64,000 nucleotides of DNA from Bdellovibrio svalbardensis. GTDB lineage: Bacteria > Bdellovibrionota > Bdellovibrionia > Bdellovibrionales > Bdellovibrionaceae. The stretch is from NCBI RefSeq assembly GCF_029531655.1, contig NZ_JANRMI010000004.1:124001-188000 (forward strand), given 5' to 3'. The position numbers and the translations under genes are program-made. Positions 1-7,397 of this stretch are shown here, piece after piece. The stretch's first letter is position 1. Every line of letters starts with the position of its first letter. Under the pieces are notes generated by a model that was given only the letters and a program-made list of their open reading frames with translations, did no database searches and was not told where the DNA came from.

Positions 1-1
1 A

Positions 2-1042
2 TACCTTGAGACACCACAAAGCCCTTCTCCATTTTCAATGGATCAATTTACACCTACCGCATTTTTTATAATTTCAAATGAGGACGATGAAACTGACTTC
101 AACCTCGCCTGGTTTCAAAATGGCTCTTGCCTAAAAGGTTATTTAATGAAGTGGACCGTTTCACCAACGACCTATAATTATTGGGGCAGAAACCAACAGA
201 AGGTATTTAACTTCTCTGCAAACGTTCTTTTGGATGGAGCTCCTGCGACCCTAAATGCTCTTTTTTCTACCAGCACATCGTATGATAGCAAATACATCAA
301 TGGTGATTCTTGCGATGCCGATATCGCAACCATGAACTCCGCAGCAGCGGAAAAAATGATTTCTCAGACAGTAGCTACAAGCTATCCTAACTATAAATAT
401 ATTCCAGGCAGCGGTTTTACATTAACTAAATGCCTTGTCCAAACCCCTTACTTCATAATTAAGCTGGGACTTCCCAGCCCCGATGCAACCATTTGCCCAG
501 CCTTTGAATCTTCAAACCCACCATCTTCAAGCTACATCCCGGGATCATGCTACGAACGTTACGATAACATAGGCACGCAGGGCGGGAGCGTTCAAAGCTA
601 TCCTCTGATGCCGGGAATTTCGAATCCCGTTGATGCCGCATACAAATCCATTCAAGATCATTTAAACTTAGCAAATGTTCTTTACATACCCATAGTACAC
701 ACTGACGCCACGACCTGCACTCTTACTCCGGGCTCCCAAGTGGGAACCCGCTATATGGCCCTCGGCAACAAACCGGGAATCAACTCCAAACCAATACCAA
801 TTTGCAGCCCAGACTATTCAGCACACTTAAGTAAACTTGACCAGTGGATTGCGGATTTTGCAGCCAATGATCTGCAATTGTCACCTTCCGTTGCGGCGAA
901 CTTCAGCTCAGTCGAATTATCTCGAAATGGAGCCACGATCACTCTGACCTCGAATGTGGATTTTTCACTCGTGGGCACGACTCTTTCTTTCAAGCCAGGA
1001 ATACTCCAGCCCAACGATGTCATACGGGTTTACTTAAAGTAA
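2..1042 (+). CDS. Hypothetical exported Cys-containing protein, 5' end outside window
   Basis: The reading frame is open from base 2 and passes through the first ATG at 38 without a stop upstream, so the gene very probably starts before the window and only its C-terminal 346 residues are seen. The visible part is rich in Ser, Thr, Pro, Tyr and Cys, with no membrane segment, as expected of an extracellular or surface protein. Its last ~60 residues alternate hydrophobic positions and end in VIRVYLK, suggesting a beta-sandwich tail. It ends one base before the ATG of a pseudopilin-like gene, so the two are probably translated together and may form one surface assembly. I do not recognise a family; a pilus-tip or adhesin-like role is only a guess from context. 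Confidence 0.6.
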   Translation, partial: YLETPQSPSPFSMDQFTPTAFFIISNEDDETDFNLAWFQNGSCLKGYLMKWTVSPTTYNYWGRNQQKVFNFSANVLLDGAPATLNALFSTSTSYDSKYINGDSCDADIATMNSAAAEKMISQTVATSYPNYKYIPGSGFTLTKCLVQTPYFIIKLGLPSPDATICPAFESSNPPSSSYIPGSCYERYDNIGTQGGSVQSYPLMPGISNPVDAAYKSIQDHLNLANVLYIPIVHTDATTCTLTPGSQVGTRYMALGNKPGINSKPIPICSPDYSAHLSKLDQWIADFAANDLQLSPSVAANFSSVELSRNGATITLTSNVDFSLVGTTLSFKPGILQPNDVIRVYLK

Positions 1043-1043
1043 C

Positions 1044-1949
1044 ATGAACAACAAAGGCTTCACCCTTTTAGAAATTATAATATGCATAGCTCTTATGGGA
1101 GTTGTCGCATTGATCATAATGGTTCCGCAGTTGGAAATTCAAAAGCATTATAAAACAAATGAAAATAAAATATCTCGAGTTCTGGAAAACCAAAATTTAC
1201 AGCTCAAGATCACGTCTACTGATTTTTTATTAGAAAAAAGCGCGAAAGTCAGTCCTATTAACGACAGCTTATGTCCCTGCGTGATAGGCGGAAAAATGCA
1301 ATCGGGGGGAGTCAATATTTGCGTTAAGAACATATGCACCGCAAATATTGCCACAGACTTTACATTCTATGATAGCTCCGCAAATCCCCTTACAGCTTTG
1401 GCCGGGCCTACGACAGCACCTGTATACTATGACCTAATAGGCGCTCCCTGCAGTCCTGACCCAAACAAGAACATCACTTGTGCCTATCAGTCCTCCGTTA
1501 AATTCACCGCTCATTGCCCTGGAAACTTGCCATCCTGTGACCATGCAGACTACCTCGCCATAGAACTCTCACTAACGCCCGTAGGAACACAATTTTTCTC
1601 TGAAAGCAAAAAGGTATTTATCTATCCCGTCAACCTGAACTATCAACCCTTTATTGCACCAATCCCCAATCAAACTTTGCCGCTTCCCTTTGACAAAAAA
1701 ATTCCCATCAACGCAAACTCCGGCGATGCCTCTGAAAGTCAAAACTTCATTTTTGAAACTTGTAGCAGCTCTGATACGAGTATTGTTGAAATCCATTGCT
1801 ATAAATTCATTAACTCCATAGGGCAAATCATACTCACACCTAAATCCGCAGGCGTGGCCAAAATCTCCCTACAAATCAATGATGGCGGACTTGAGAACAA
1901 TCTTTCTCAAGTCTTCACTTTTGACGCCACCGCGGAATCTTCCCCGTAA
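1044..1949 (+). CDS. Orphan pseudopilin-like protein with C-terminal Ig-like domain
   Basis: Residues 4-8 (KGFTL) and the Glu at mature position 5 form a textbook class III prepilin-peptidase site, KG^FTLLE, followed by a hydrophobic helix up to about residue 28. That is the N-terminal signature of type IV pilins and T2SS pseudopilins. The rest (301 aa) is much longer than a major pilin. It has several Cys pairs in the middle and a C-terminal part from about residue 205 (PIPNQTLPLPF...) that resembles a cadherin or Ig-like repeat. No strong Shine-Dalgarno is visible; the ATG lies one base after the preceding stop, so translational coupling is likely. It is far from the gsp operon. Probably a minor pilin of a type IV pilus-like system; processing would need a prepilin peptidase encoded elsewhere. 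Confidence 0.75.
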   Translation: MNNKGFTLLEIIICIALMGVVALIIMVPQLEIQKHYKTNENKISRVLENQNLQLKITSTDFLLEKSAKVSPINDSLCPCVIGGKMQSGGVNICVKNICTANIATDFTFYDSSANPLTALAGPTTAPVYYDLIGAPCSPDPNKNITCAYQSSVKFTAHCPGNLPSCDHADYLAIELSLTPVGTQFFSESKKVFIYPVNLNYQPFIAPIPNQTLPLPFDKKIPINANSGDASESQNFIFETCSSSDTSIVEIHCYKFINSIGQIILTPKSAGVAKISLQINDGGLENNLSQVFTFDATAESSP

Positions 1950-1956
1950 ATTTGCG

Positions 1957-2286
1957 CTAGCTTTCGACGAATTTCAGACCAAGAATTCCGCCGACGATCA
2001 TTCCTAAGAAGACCAACTTCATGAGTGACAAGGGTTCTTTAAAAACAAGGACCCCAATGACAATGGCGCCCACAGCTCCAATGCCTGTCCAAACTGTGTA
2101 TGAGACTCCGACGGGGAGCACTTTCATTGACAGAGATAGCAGATAAAAACTAATCCCCATCGTTATCAACGTAAACACCGAAGGCCAGAGCTTCGTAAAA
2201 CCTTCGGAATACTTCAGGCCTGTGGCCCAAACAAATTCCAAAATCCCTGCAATAAGTAAAACAATCCAAGCTGTTGAGGTCGACAT
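1957..2286 (-). CDS. sugE: Small multidrug resistance exporter, SugE/Gdx type
   Basis: A 109-aa protein with four hydrophobic segments, the usual size of the SMR family. Glu17 (ILEFVWATGLKYSEGF) is the conserved charged residue of transmembrane helix 1, and the region with LPVGVSYTVWTGIGAVG matches the SugE/Gdx subtype rather than EmrE. Gdx proteins are inner-membrane proton-coupled dimeric exporters of guanidinium; some also give resistance to quaternary ammonium compounds. AAGGAG lies 7 nt before the ATG. The gene converges with the pseudopilin gene with only 7 nt between stops and no terminator visible there. The subtype assignment is from sequence pattern; the substrate is inferred from the family. 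Confidence 0.85.
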   Translation of the reverse strand: MSTSTAWIVLLIAGILEFVWATGLKYSEGFTKLWPSVFTLITMGISFYLLSLSMKVLPVGVSYTVWTGIGAVGAIVIGVLVFKEPLSLMKLVFLGMIVGGILGLKFVES

Positions 2287-2530
2287 AACCCAACTCCTTC
2301 TTCCCCACTCCGATAATGTCAGAGCGTAGATATCATTTTTTGCAAGTCGTTGCCGTTAAGCTAACAGAGGGAGACTTTATAATCCCAGACAAGCACCAAG
2401 AACCTCGATGGAATTCAGAGGTCTGATCATGAGTGCCAGATGATTCAATGTTCGCACAATTCCGCTATAGATCAAAGGGCAAAATGCCTCGCGTTCTATT
2501 CGACAAAAGTTAACCATCCACTGTGAGACG

Positions 2531-2558
2531 AAAATAAAAAAGGAAGCTTGCGCTTCCT
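2531..2558 (-). terminator. Intrinsic terminator of thrS-infC
   Basis: On the minus strand a 7-bp hairpin (AGGAAGC, loop GCAA, GCTTCCT), extendable by flanking A-T pairs, is followed by TTTTTATTTT. It lies about 50 nt after the infC stop, beyond the family B palindrome, and is the strongest stop signal for the thrS-infC transcript. Confidence 0.8.
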
Positions 2559-2579
2559 TTCTATGACTCTCTGAGTGAA

Positions 2580-2604
2580 GCAAAAGGTGCCTGGCACCTT
2601 TTGC
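2580..2604. repeat. Family B palindrome, copy 1
   Basis: A perfect 25-nt palindrome: GCAAAAGGTGCC, central T, then its reverse complement. GTGAAG precedes it, the reverse of the TTCAC seen next to the other two copies (48759-48783, 49438-49460). It starts 7 nt after the infC stop codon. Confidence 0.85.
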
Positions 2605-2610
2605 GGATTC

Positions 2611-3285
2611 CTACTCTTCGTCTTCTTCCTCAACGTCTTTAAGTTCGTCGAGTTCTTTGGAGTCTTGCTTAGATTTATTCGGATGTGCTTTTTGGTACTC
2701 TTTGATCTTCAATGGATCTGGAGCCAGCATTAGGAACAACTGCTTTCCTTCCATTTTAGGTTGAGATTCCACCAAGGCCAAATCGTCAACGAAAGCGATC
2801 GCTTTTTTGATCACTTCCAAACCGACTTCTTGATGGGCCAATTCACGACCCATGAAACGCAATGACACTTTCACTTTGTCGCCTTCAAGAAGGAAACGAC
2901 GTGCGTGATTCATCTTAGTTTCAAAGTCATGCTGGTCCGTACGAGGACGCATTTGAACTTCTTTGATCGTTACAACAGTTTGTTTTTTACGAGCAGCAGT
3001 TGCTTGTTTCTTTTTCTCATACTTCCACTTGCCGTAATCCATGATTTTGCAAGTAGGAGGAGTTGCTGTTGGAGCAATCTCAAGAAGATCGAGGCCGCGA
3101 TCTTCAGCAATACGTAACGCCTCTGGAACAGTCATAACGCCCAACATGTTACCTTCGTCGTCGATAACGCGAATTTGTTGAGCACGGATCTCACGATTCA
3201 CTCTGAGAGAATCCTTAGAATCTTTCTTATTGCGATCAAAACGGCCGCCGCCGCCGCCAAAAGAATTTCCTGAAAACTTGCTAAT
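2611..3285 (-). CDS. infC: Translation initiation factor IF-3, probable AUU start
   Basis: IF-3 binds the 30S subunit, prevents early 50S joining and checks start codon and initiator tRNA. The N domain (VIDDEGNMLGVM, LDLLEIAP, TCKIMDYGK) and C domain (VVTIKEVQMRP, HARRFLLEGDKVKV, LRFMGRE) are both clear. A GTG at 3201 would omit the usual leader. Twenty-eight codons upstream in the same open frame lies ATT (3285-3283), 6 nt after GGAGG (3296-3292). infC of many bacteria begins with AUU, used for autoregulation, so I choose ATT (224 aa). The extra N-terminus has five consecutive Gly. The C-terminus has an unusual acidic tail (about 20 residues, ending EEEDEE). It follows thrS by 59 nt, with a CTAACTA/TAGTTAG hairpin (3326-3344) between them. 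rpmI and rplT, the usual next genes, are absent. Confidence 0.93.
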   Translation of the reverse strand: MSKFSGNSFGGGGGRFDRNKKDSKDSLRVNREIRAQQIRVIDDEGNMLGVMTVPEALRIAEDRGLDLLEIAPTATPPTCKIMDYGKWKYEKKKQATAARKKQTVVTIKEVQMRPRTDQHDFETKMNHARRFLLEGDKVKVSLRFMGRELAHQEVGLEVIKKAIAFVDDLALVESQPKMEGKQLFLMLAPDPLKIKEYQKAHPNKSKQDSKELDELKDVEEEDEE

Positions 3286-3344
3286 GGTAAACCTCCACGG
3301 TTTTGTTTAAATGTATCAGCGTTGGCTAACTATTTATTAGTTAG

Positions 3345-5315
3345 TCAGCCTTCGGCTGAACTTGCAGACTTCGCAAGAGAGCTCTGCAAACTTCTTGTAT
3401 TAATATCTGTCGTAATCAAATTCATCACTGCTTCCACGGTCAAGCCCTTGTGTTCAGAGCCATCACGCAAGCGCAATGAAACCGTTCTGCTTTCTGCTTC
3501 TTTATCCCCGACAATAATCATGTAAGGAATCTTCTGCAGTTGAGCTTCACGGATTTTATAGTTTAATTTCTCATTTCGGCGATCAAATTCAACGCGAACT
3601 TTTGATTCTTTGAGAGAATTCATAAGTTCTTCACAGAATACGTTCACACGGTCTGTAACGTTCAAAATCGCCACTTGAGTTGGACACAACCAAGGCGGCA
3701 AATGCCCTGCTGTATGCTCAAGGTAAACACCGATGAATCTCTCCAAAGAACCCAAGATCGCACGGTGAAGCATGATCGGACGGTGTTCTTTGTTATCTTC
3801 GCCCGTGTATTTCAAATCAAAGGCTTCTGGCAAGTTCGGGTCTACTTGTAAAGTTCCCAACTGCCAAGGACGGCTCAAAGCATCCACGAACATAATATCC
3901 AGCTTCGGCCCGTAGAACGCTCCGTCGCCAGGGTTGATCGTGTATGGCAAATTCAAAGAGGTCAAAGCCTCAGCCAAGGCATTTTCAGCCTTATCCCAGT
4001 ACTCTTCACTGCCCATACGGTTGTCTGGACGAGTGGATAGATAAATTTTGTAATTGCTCATGCCCAATTTGTCGTAAACTTTATTGAGCAAGTGCATGAA
4101 CTTCGCAATTTCTTCCTGCAATTGATCCACACGACAGAAAATGTGCGCATCGTCCTGACAGAAAGTACGAACACGAGTCAAACCGTGCATCGCGCCTGAT
4201 TTTTCATAACGGTGCAAACGACCGAAGTCGGCCATTTTGATTGGCAAATCACGGTATGAATACTTATCCGAGTTGAACAGCAAACAGTGCGAAGGACAGT
4301 TCATCGGCTTCGAAGCAAAATCGCGCTCGTCCACTTTCGTGAAGAACATGTTTTCTTTATAATTCTGGTAGTGACCAGAAGTATGGAACAAGTTCACGTC
4401 GAAAATCTGTGGCGTGATAACTTCCTGGTAACCGGTCTCAAAATACAATTCACGCAGGTAAGTTTGCAACGCTGTGTAGACGGTTGCACCCTTCCCGGTA
4501 AAGAACGGAGAACCTGGTGCCAGCTCATTAAAATGGAACAAGCCAAGTTCTTTACCCAATTTGCGGTGATCGCGTTTTTTAGCCTCTTCGATATTGTGAA
4601 GATACAAATCGAGATCTTTTTTATCGCCGAAAGCAGTTGCGTAGACACGTTGAAGTTGCGCATTTTTCTCATCGCCTCTCCAGTATGCTCCCGCCACGCT
4701 CAACAATTTGAATGACTTAATTTGACCGGTTGATTGCACGTGAGGTCCACGACACAAGTCAAACCAGTTTGTTCCATTGAAGTAGATCCCAACAACGGTC
4801 TCACCTTTAGCGGCCAAGTCTTGAATCAACTCAACCTTGAAACGTTCATTCATTTTCTGGAACGTCTCAATGGCTTTATTAATTGGCCAGTCTTCACGAT
4901 GAATCGGAAGATCCTTAGACACGATCTCGGCCATTTTCTTTTCGATTTTTTCGAAATGCTCTTCAGTGAAGGCAAACGGAGAATCGAAGTCGTAATAGAA
5001 ACCATTTTCAATCACAGGACCGATAGTCACTTTAACTTCCGGCCAAATATCTTGAATAGCTTGAGCCATGATATGAGCACAAGAGTGACGGATCACTTCC
5101 AAGGCCTCAGGAGATTTTGTGGTGATCAAGGCTACTTTAGTTTGATCTTTAATTTTGGTGCGAAGATCTGAAATGACATTAGAACCATCAAGCTTAGCGC
5201 CCAATGTTTCTTTGGCAAGACGTGGACCGATTGATTGTGCTACTTCTAGCGCTGTCGGTTCGTGATCAAAAACCTTCGTAGAGTTGTCCGGCAAAATAAT
5301 TGTAACTTGTGACAT
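3345..5315 (-). CDS. thrS: Threonyl-tRNA synthetase
   Basis: A 656-aa class II synthetase that charges tRNA-Thr in the cytoplasm. Domains in order: TGS (1-60), the editing/SAD domain with HSCAHIMAQA and GFYYDF, the catalytic core (about 270-530) with the zinc-site Cys in KPMNCPSHC and motif 3 GSLERF, and the anticodon-binding domain to about 640. Length matches the family. The ATG has only a weak ribosome-binding sequence. A family A palindrome sits in its 5' leader. I see no T-box, as expected outside Gram-positives. A small hairpin (AGCC TTC GGCT) covers the last codons. Confidence 0.97.
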   Translation of the reverse strand: MSQVTIILPDNSTKVFDHEPTALEVAQSIGPRLAKETLGAKLDGSNVISDLRTKIKDQTKVALITTKSPEALEVIRHSCAHIMAQAIQDIWPEVKVTIGPVIENGFYYDFDSPFAFTEEHFEKIEKKMAEIVSKDLPIHREDWPINKAIETFQKMNERFKVELIQDLAAKGETVVGIYFNGTNWFDLCRGPHVQSTGQIKSFKLLSVAGAYWRGDEKNAQLQRVYATAFGDKKDLDLYLHNIEEAKKRDHRKLGKELGLFHFNELAPGSPFFTGKGATVYTALQTYLRELYFETGYQEVITPQIFDVNLFHTSGHYQNYKENMFFTKVDERDFASKPMNCPSHCLLFNSDKYSYRDLPIKMADFGRLHRYEKSGAMHGLTRVRTFCQDDAHIFCRVDQLQEEIAKFMHLLNKVYDKLGMSNYKIYLSTRPDNRMGSEEYWDKAENALAEALTSLNLPYTINPGDGAFYGPKLDIMFVDALSRPWQLGTLQVDPNLPEAFDLKYTGEDNKEHRPIMLHRAILGSLERFIGVYLEHTAGHLPPWLCPTQVAILNVTDRVNVFCEELMNSLKESKVRVEFDRRNEKLNYKIREAQLQKIPYMIIVGDKEAESRTVSLRLRDGSEHKGLTVEAVMNLITTDINTRSLQSSLAKSASSAEG

Positions 5316-5327
5316 TAGCTGGTCTTC

Positions 5328-5346
5328 ACTCCGACTTCGCCGGAGT
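5328..5346. repeat. Family A palindrome in the thrS leader
   Basis: ACTCCGACTTCGCCGGAGT, a 19-nt stem-loop of the family also found at 37539, 44344, 59899 and in four units at 63303-63412. It lies just 5' of the thrS start and would form a hairpin in the thrS mRNA leader. Confidence 0.8.
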
Positions 5347-5419
5347 AGGTAGAGTGATCGCGGAGTTGCGATAACTAGTTGATTGTGATGAAAGAATAAG
5401 CAAATTTTGCATCACATTA

Positions 5420-5448
5420 TTTGTAATCCCCCACCGTCAGAGGGTCAA
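5420..5448 (-). promoter_or_regulatory. Candidate sigma-70 promoter for thrS
   Basis: On the minus strand TTGACC (5448-5443) and TACAAA (5425-5420) are separated by 17 nt, about 105 nt before the thrS ATG. The -35 overlaps the end of the PilZ gene. The match is reasonable but the -10 agrees with TATAAT at only four positions. Confidence 0.4.
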
Positions 5449-6122
5449 GCAGAGACCGCAAGAAATTGCACACCAATAATCTGCTGTCCGGTAACGGATG
5501 CTGCTATCCAGCGGACTTGAGACTCAACCGAGACCCACTTTCCACACTGGTCCTGATACATCAAGCTCACGAAGTCTTTCACGCGGACCAAACCTTGGGT
5601 GACCTCGATTTGAGCTCCACCTTGAGAAAAGTCAGTCATGGAGCCCTCACGAAGAAACTGGACCCCACCGCCTGTTGGCGACTGCTCGGCGACCATGGAC
5701 TTCTTCAACATAACCGGTGATTGAACCGGTTGACGTTCAGACTTACGACTTTTCATCCCTTGGCCATTAAGGCATCGAGTCACAATTCCGGTGATTGCTG
5801 CACCCTCTGACTCTCTCAAAAAAAGCACCGTCGAGGATCCTAAACCTAATTGATAAACTGAGTTTTCAATAGTTTGCGCAATAAAAATAAAGGACATCTT
5901 AACTTTCAACTGTGTCCAACTGATGAAGGCTTGTACAGTGCGCGGACTAAGAAAATCAGAGCGTACGATCACGCAGATCTCTCCTTGTTGATTATTAATA
6001 AGTTGCTTTAACTTCTCAGGCGATTGAACCCAACGCCATCTGACTCCCCTAAGTTGAGTCAGATAGTTCGGGAGCGTTTGGCTCGAACTGAGATAAATGA
6101 TGTCTCGAATTGGTTCTTGCAT
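5445..6122 (-). CDS. PilZ-domain protein, probable cyclic-di-GMP receptor
   Basis: 225 aa. The C-terminal ~100 residues carry both PilZ ligand motifs: RxxxR as RKSER (126-130) and D/NxSxxG as DFSQGG (164-169), followed by the expected beta-barrel strands (WVSVESQVRW, IIGVQFL). PilZ domains bind cyclic-di-GMP and signal to motility, pili or secretion. The N-terminal ~115 residues look like a small alpha/beta fold, perhaps a degenerate receiver domain, without a clear phosphoacceptor Asp. No signal peptide or membrane segment, so cytoplasmic. Upstream of thrS with a promoter-like site between, so probably its own unit. Confidence 0.8.
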   Translation of the reverse strand: MQEPIRDIIYLSSSQTLPNYLTQLRGVRWRWVQSPEKLKQLINNQQGEICVIVRSDFLSPRTVQAFISWTQLKVKMSFIFIAQTIENSVYQLGLGSSTVLFLRESEGAAITGIVTRCLNGQGMKSRKSERQPVQSPVMLKKSMVAEQSPTGGGVQFLREGSMTDFSQGGAQIEVTQGLVRVKDFVSLMYQDQCGKWVSVESQVRWIAASVTGQQIIGVQFLAVSA

Positions 6123-6312
6123 CCTACAAAGGTTTACTGCAAGGAAGACGCCCGCGCTTCATCTCCAATAGATTTCAAATCATCACAAATAACCGTCAAG
6201 CCCGTGGACACCTGAATAGAAAGCTTTAAACAACATTGTCAAATTACTGATTTACCAGAGCAATTCCACATATAACTATCAAGACACAAATATTATTCAC
6301 AAAGGAGAATTT

Positions 6313-6573
6313 ATGAAGTTCATGATCGCAGCTCTTACGACATCCCTTTTCTGCACTTTGGCGTTTGCACAATATGACACTGAAAAAATGCAGCAACAGG
6401 CCACAGAAGCGGCCGACAAAATGGACAAATCCAATAAAGAAGCTTCGGACAAAATGAAGATGGAGCAGGAAAAGGCCAATGCAGAAAAAAAGAAACACGC
6501 CAAGAAAGCCAAAAAAGACATCAAAGAAACCAGCAAGAAGGCTGAAGAAGAAATAGATGAAATGTCTAAGTAG
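6313..6573 (+). CDS. Small exported Lys/Glu-rich helical protein
   Basis: 86 aa. An N-terminal signal peptide (MKFMIAALTTSLFCTLAFA, cleavage likely before QYD) is followed by a segment almost wholly of Lys, Glu, Ala, Asp, Met and Gln, predicted as one long charged helix or coiled coil with periodic Met. A good ribosome-binding site (AAAGGAG) lies about 7 nt before the ATG. A perfect 14-bp hairpin follows the gene. Likely a periplasmic or envelope protein. The composition resembles small structural or apolipoprotein-like coiled coils, but no family is recognised. Confidence 0.7.
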   Translation: MKFMIAALTTSLFCTLAFAQYDTEKMQQQATEAADKMDKSNKEASDKMKMEQEKANAEKKKHAKKAKKDIKETSKKAEEEIDEMSK

Positions 6574-6584
6574 CCTCCTCCCCT

Positions 6585-6618
6585 TAAAGCACTTGAAGCA
6601 AAACCTTCAAGTGCTTTA
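6585..6618. terminator. Perfect 14-bp hairpin between convergent genes
   Basis: TAAAGCACTTGAAG and its exact reverse complement flank a 6-nt loop. It lies between the stops of two convergent genes and can act on both strands. It has no long T tract, so terminator function is inferred from place and strength of the stem. Confidence 0.6.
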
Positions 6619-6632
6619 CATCGCAACCTTCC

Positions 6633-7187
6633 CTACCGACACTGATCTGCAACTCGACGAAGCTCAGAAAGTTCATCACACTCGAAGCGCGAAAGCCTAG
6701 AACAGACATAATCAATACAGCTGATATCCAAAAGACCGCGACACATTCCCGTGACCGTAAAGAGCTCGACCTTTTCATCACACTCAAAACGACTCACCCG
6801 ATTGCAGATTGCATTCACACAGTTCGCATTCACATTTCGGCAATTTCGAGAGACCTCAGCCAGCTCACTTTGTTCATCGCAGTCAAAACGACTGACATGA
6901 TTGCAGACAGCTTCGATGCAACCCTTTGGAAAACCACCTGAAGGCGGACAATTTCCCGGTGGATATGGAGGGTGTGGCGGATTCTGATCCGGCGGATTCC
7001 CTGGATAAGGATTGTTGGGGTCATCCGGCAATGGTTGCGGCCCTTGCCCCGCCATAATGGCTTTGAAGACTTGAATTTTGTCAAAATCAGCGACCAACTT
7101 TTTAATTTTAGCCGCATCCGCTGCATAGCTCATCGACGCCAAACAAAGAACCAAAACCCCCAGCAAATACCTGCTTCCAATCTTCAT
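6633..7187 (-). CDS. Exported protein with Pro-rich linker and three Cys-rich repeats
   Basis: The start is taken at the ATG 7187, preceded by GGAGG at 5-nt spacing and opening a signal peptide (MKIGSRYLLGVLVLCLASMSYA); a longer frame runs further upstream without such support. The 184-aa product has a short charged segment, a Pro/Asn/Gly-rich linker (48-88) and three tandem repeats beginning at Cys90, Cys123 and Cys157, period 33-34. Each has the pattern C-x4-C-x3-S-R-F-[DE]-C-D-E-x2-E-L-x6-C, so four Cys per repeat. Twelve spaced Cys in an exported protein suggest disulfide-linked small modules for binding outside the cell. No known domain recognised. Confidence 0.75.
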   Translation of the reverse strand: MKIGSRYLLGVLVLCLASMSYAADAAKIKKLVADFDKIQVFKAIMAGQGPQPLPDDPNNPYPGNPPDQNPPHPPYPPGNCPPSGGFPKGCIEAVCNHVSRFDCDEQSELAEVSRNCRNVNANCVNAICNRVSRFECDEKVELFTVTGMCRGLLDISCIDYVCSRLSRFECDELSELRRVADQCR

Positions 7188-7267
7188 GAAGCCTCCAGTG
7201 CCACCAGTCTCCTCGATCCCCGGCAACTCCCACAAGAAAAGCCCTCTCCCGATTTCAAAAAACAATT

Positions 7268-7330
7268 TTGGGGGTACGCCGTACCTTTTTGCCATGCGGG
7301 GCATCGCAAAAAGGTACGGCGTACCCCCAA
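7268..7330. repeat. Near-perfect 63-nt palindrome with long hairpin
   Basis: Arms 7268-7292 and 7306-7330 are exact reverse complements (25 nt each, containing GGTACGGCGTACC). The 13-nt centre adds an ATGC/GCAT inner stem after one mismatch. It lies between the actF terminator and the start of the Cys-rich repeat gene, so it would also fold in that gene's leader. Its AAAAGGTACGG core also occurs, reversed, in the direct repeats at 29399-29508. Confidence 0.85.
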
Positions 7331-7340
7331 GCCCTCAAAT

Positions 7341-7374
7341 AAAAAAAGCCATCCTTTTGGGATGGCTTTTTTTT
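7341..7374 (-). terminator. Terminator of the act operon
   Basis: Hairpin AAAGCCATCC / GGATGGCTTT with A7 on one side and T8 on the other, 24 nt after the actF stop. On the minus strand it ends in a T run, so it is a standard intrinsic terminator; it could work in both directions. Confidence 0.85.
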
Positions 7375-7397
7375 GCTAATTCGAAGTTTTGACTGAA

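Noticed and set aside
2287-2400. Possible guanidine (mini-ykkC) riboswitch before sugE
   Set aside because: ACGG and ACGA occur close together, but neither is flanked by pairing stems as the motif needs.
2377-2583. Short frame on the minus strand between infC and sugE
   Set aside because: It runs through the terminator and palindrome, with no ribosome-binding site.
5316-5444. T-box leader of thrS
   Set aside because: No T-box sequence or specifier loop; only a family A hairpin.
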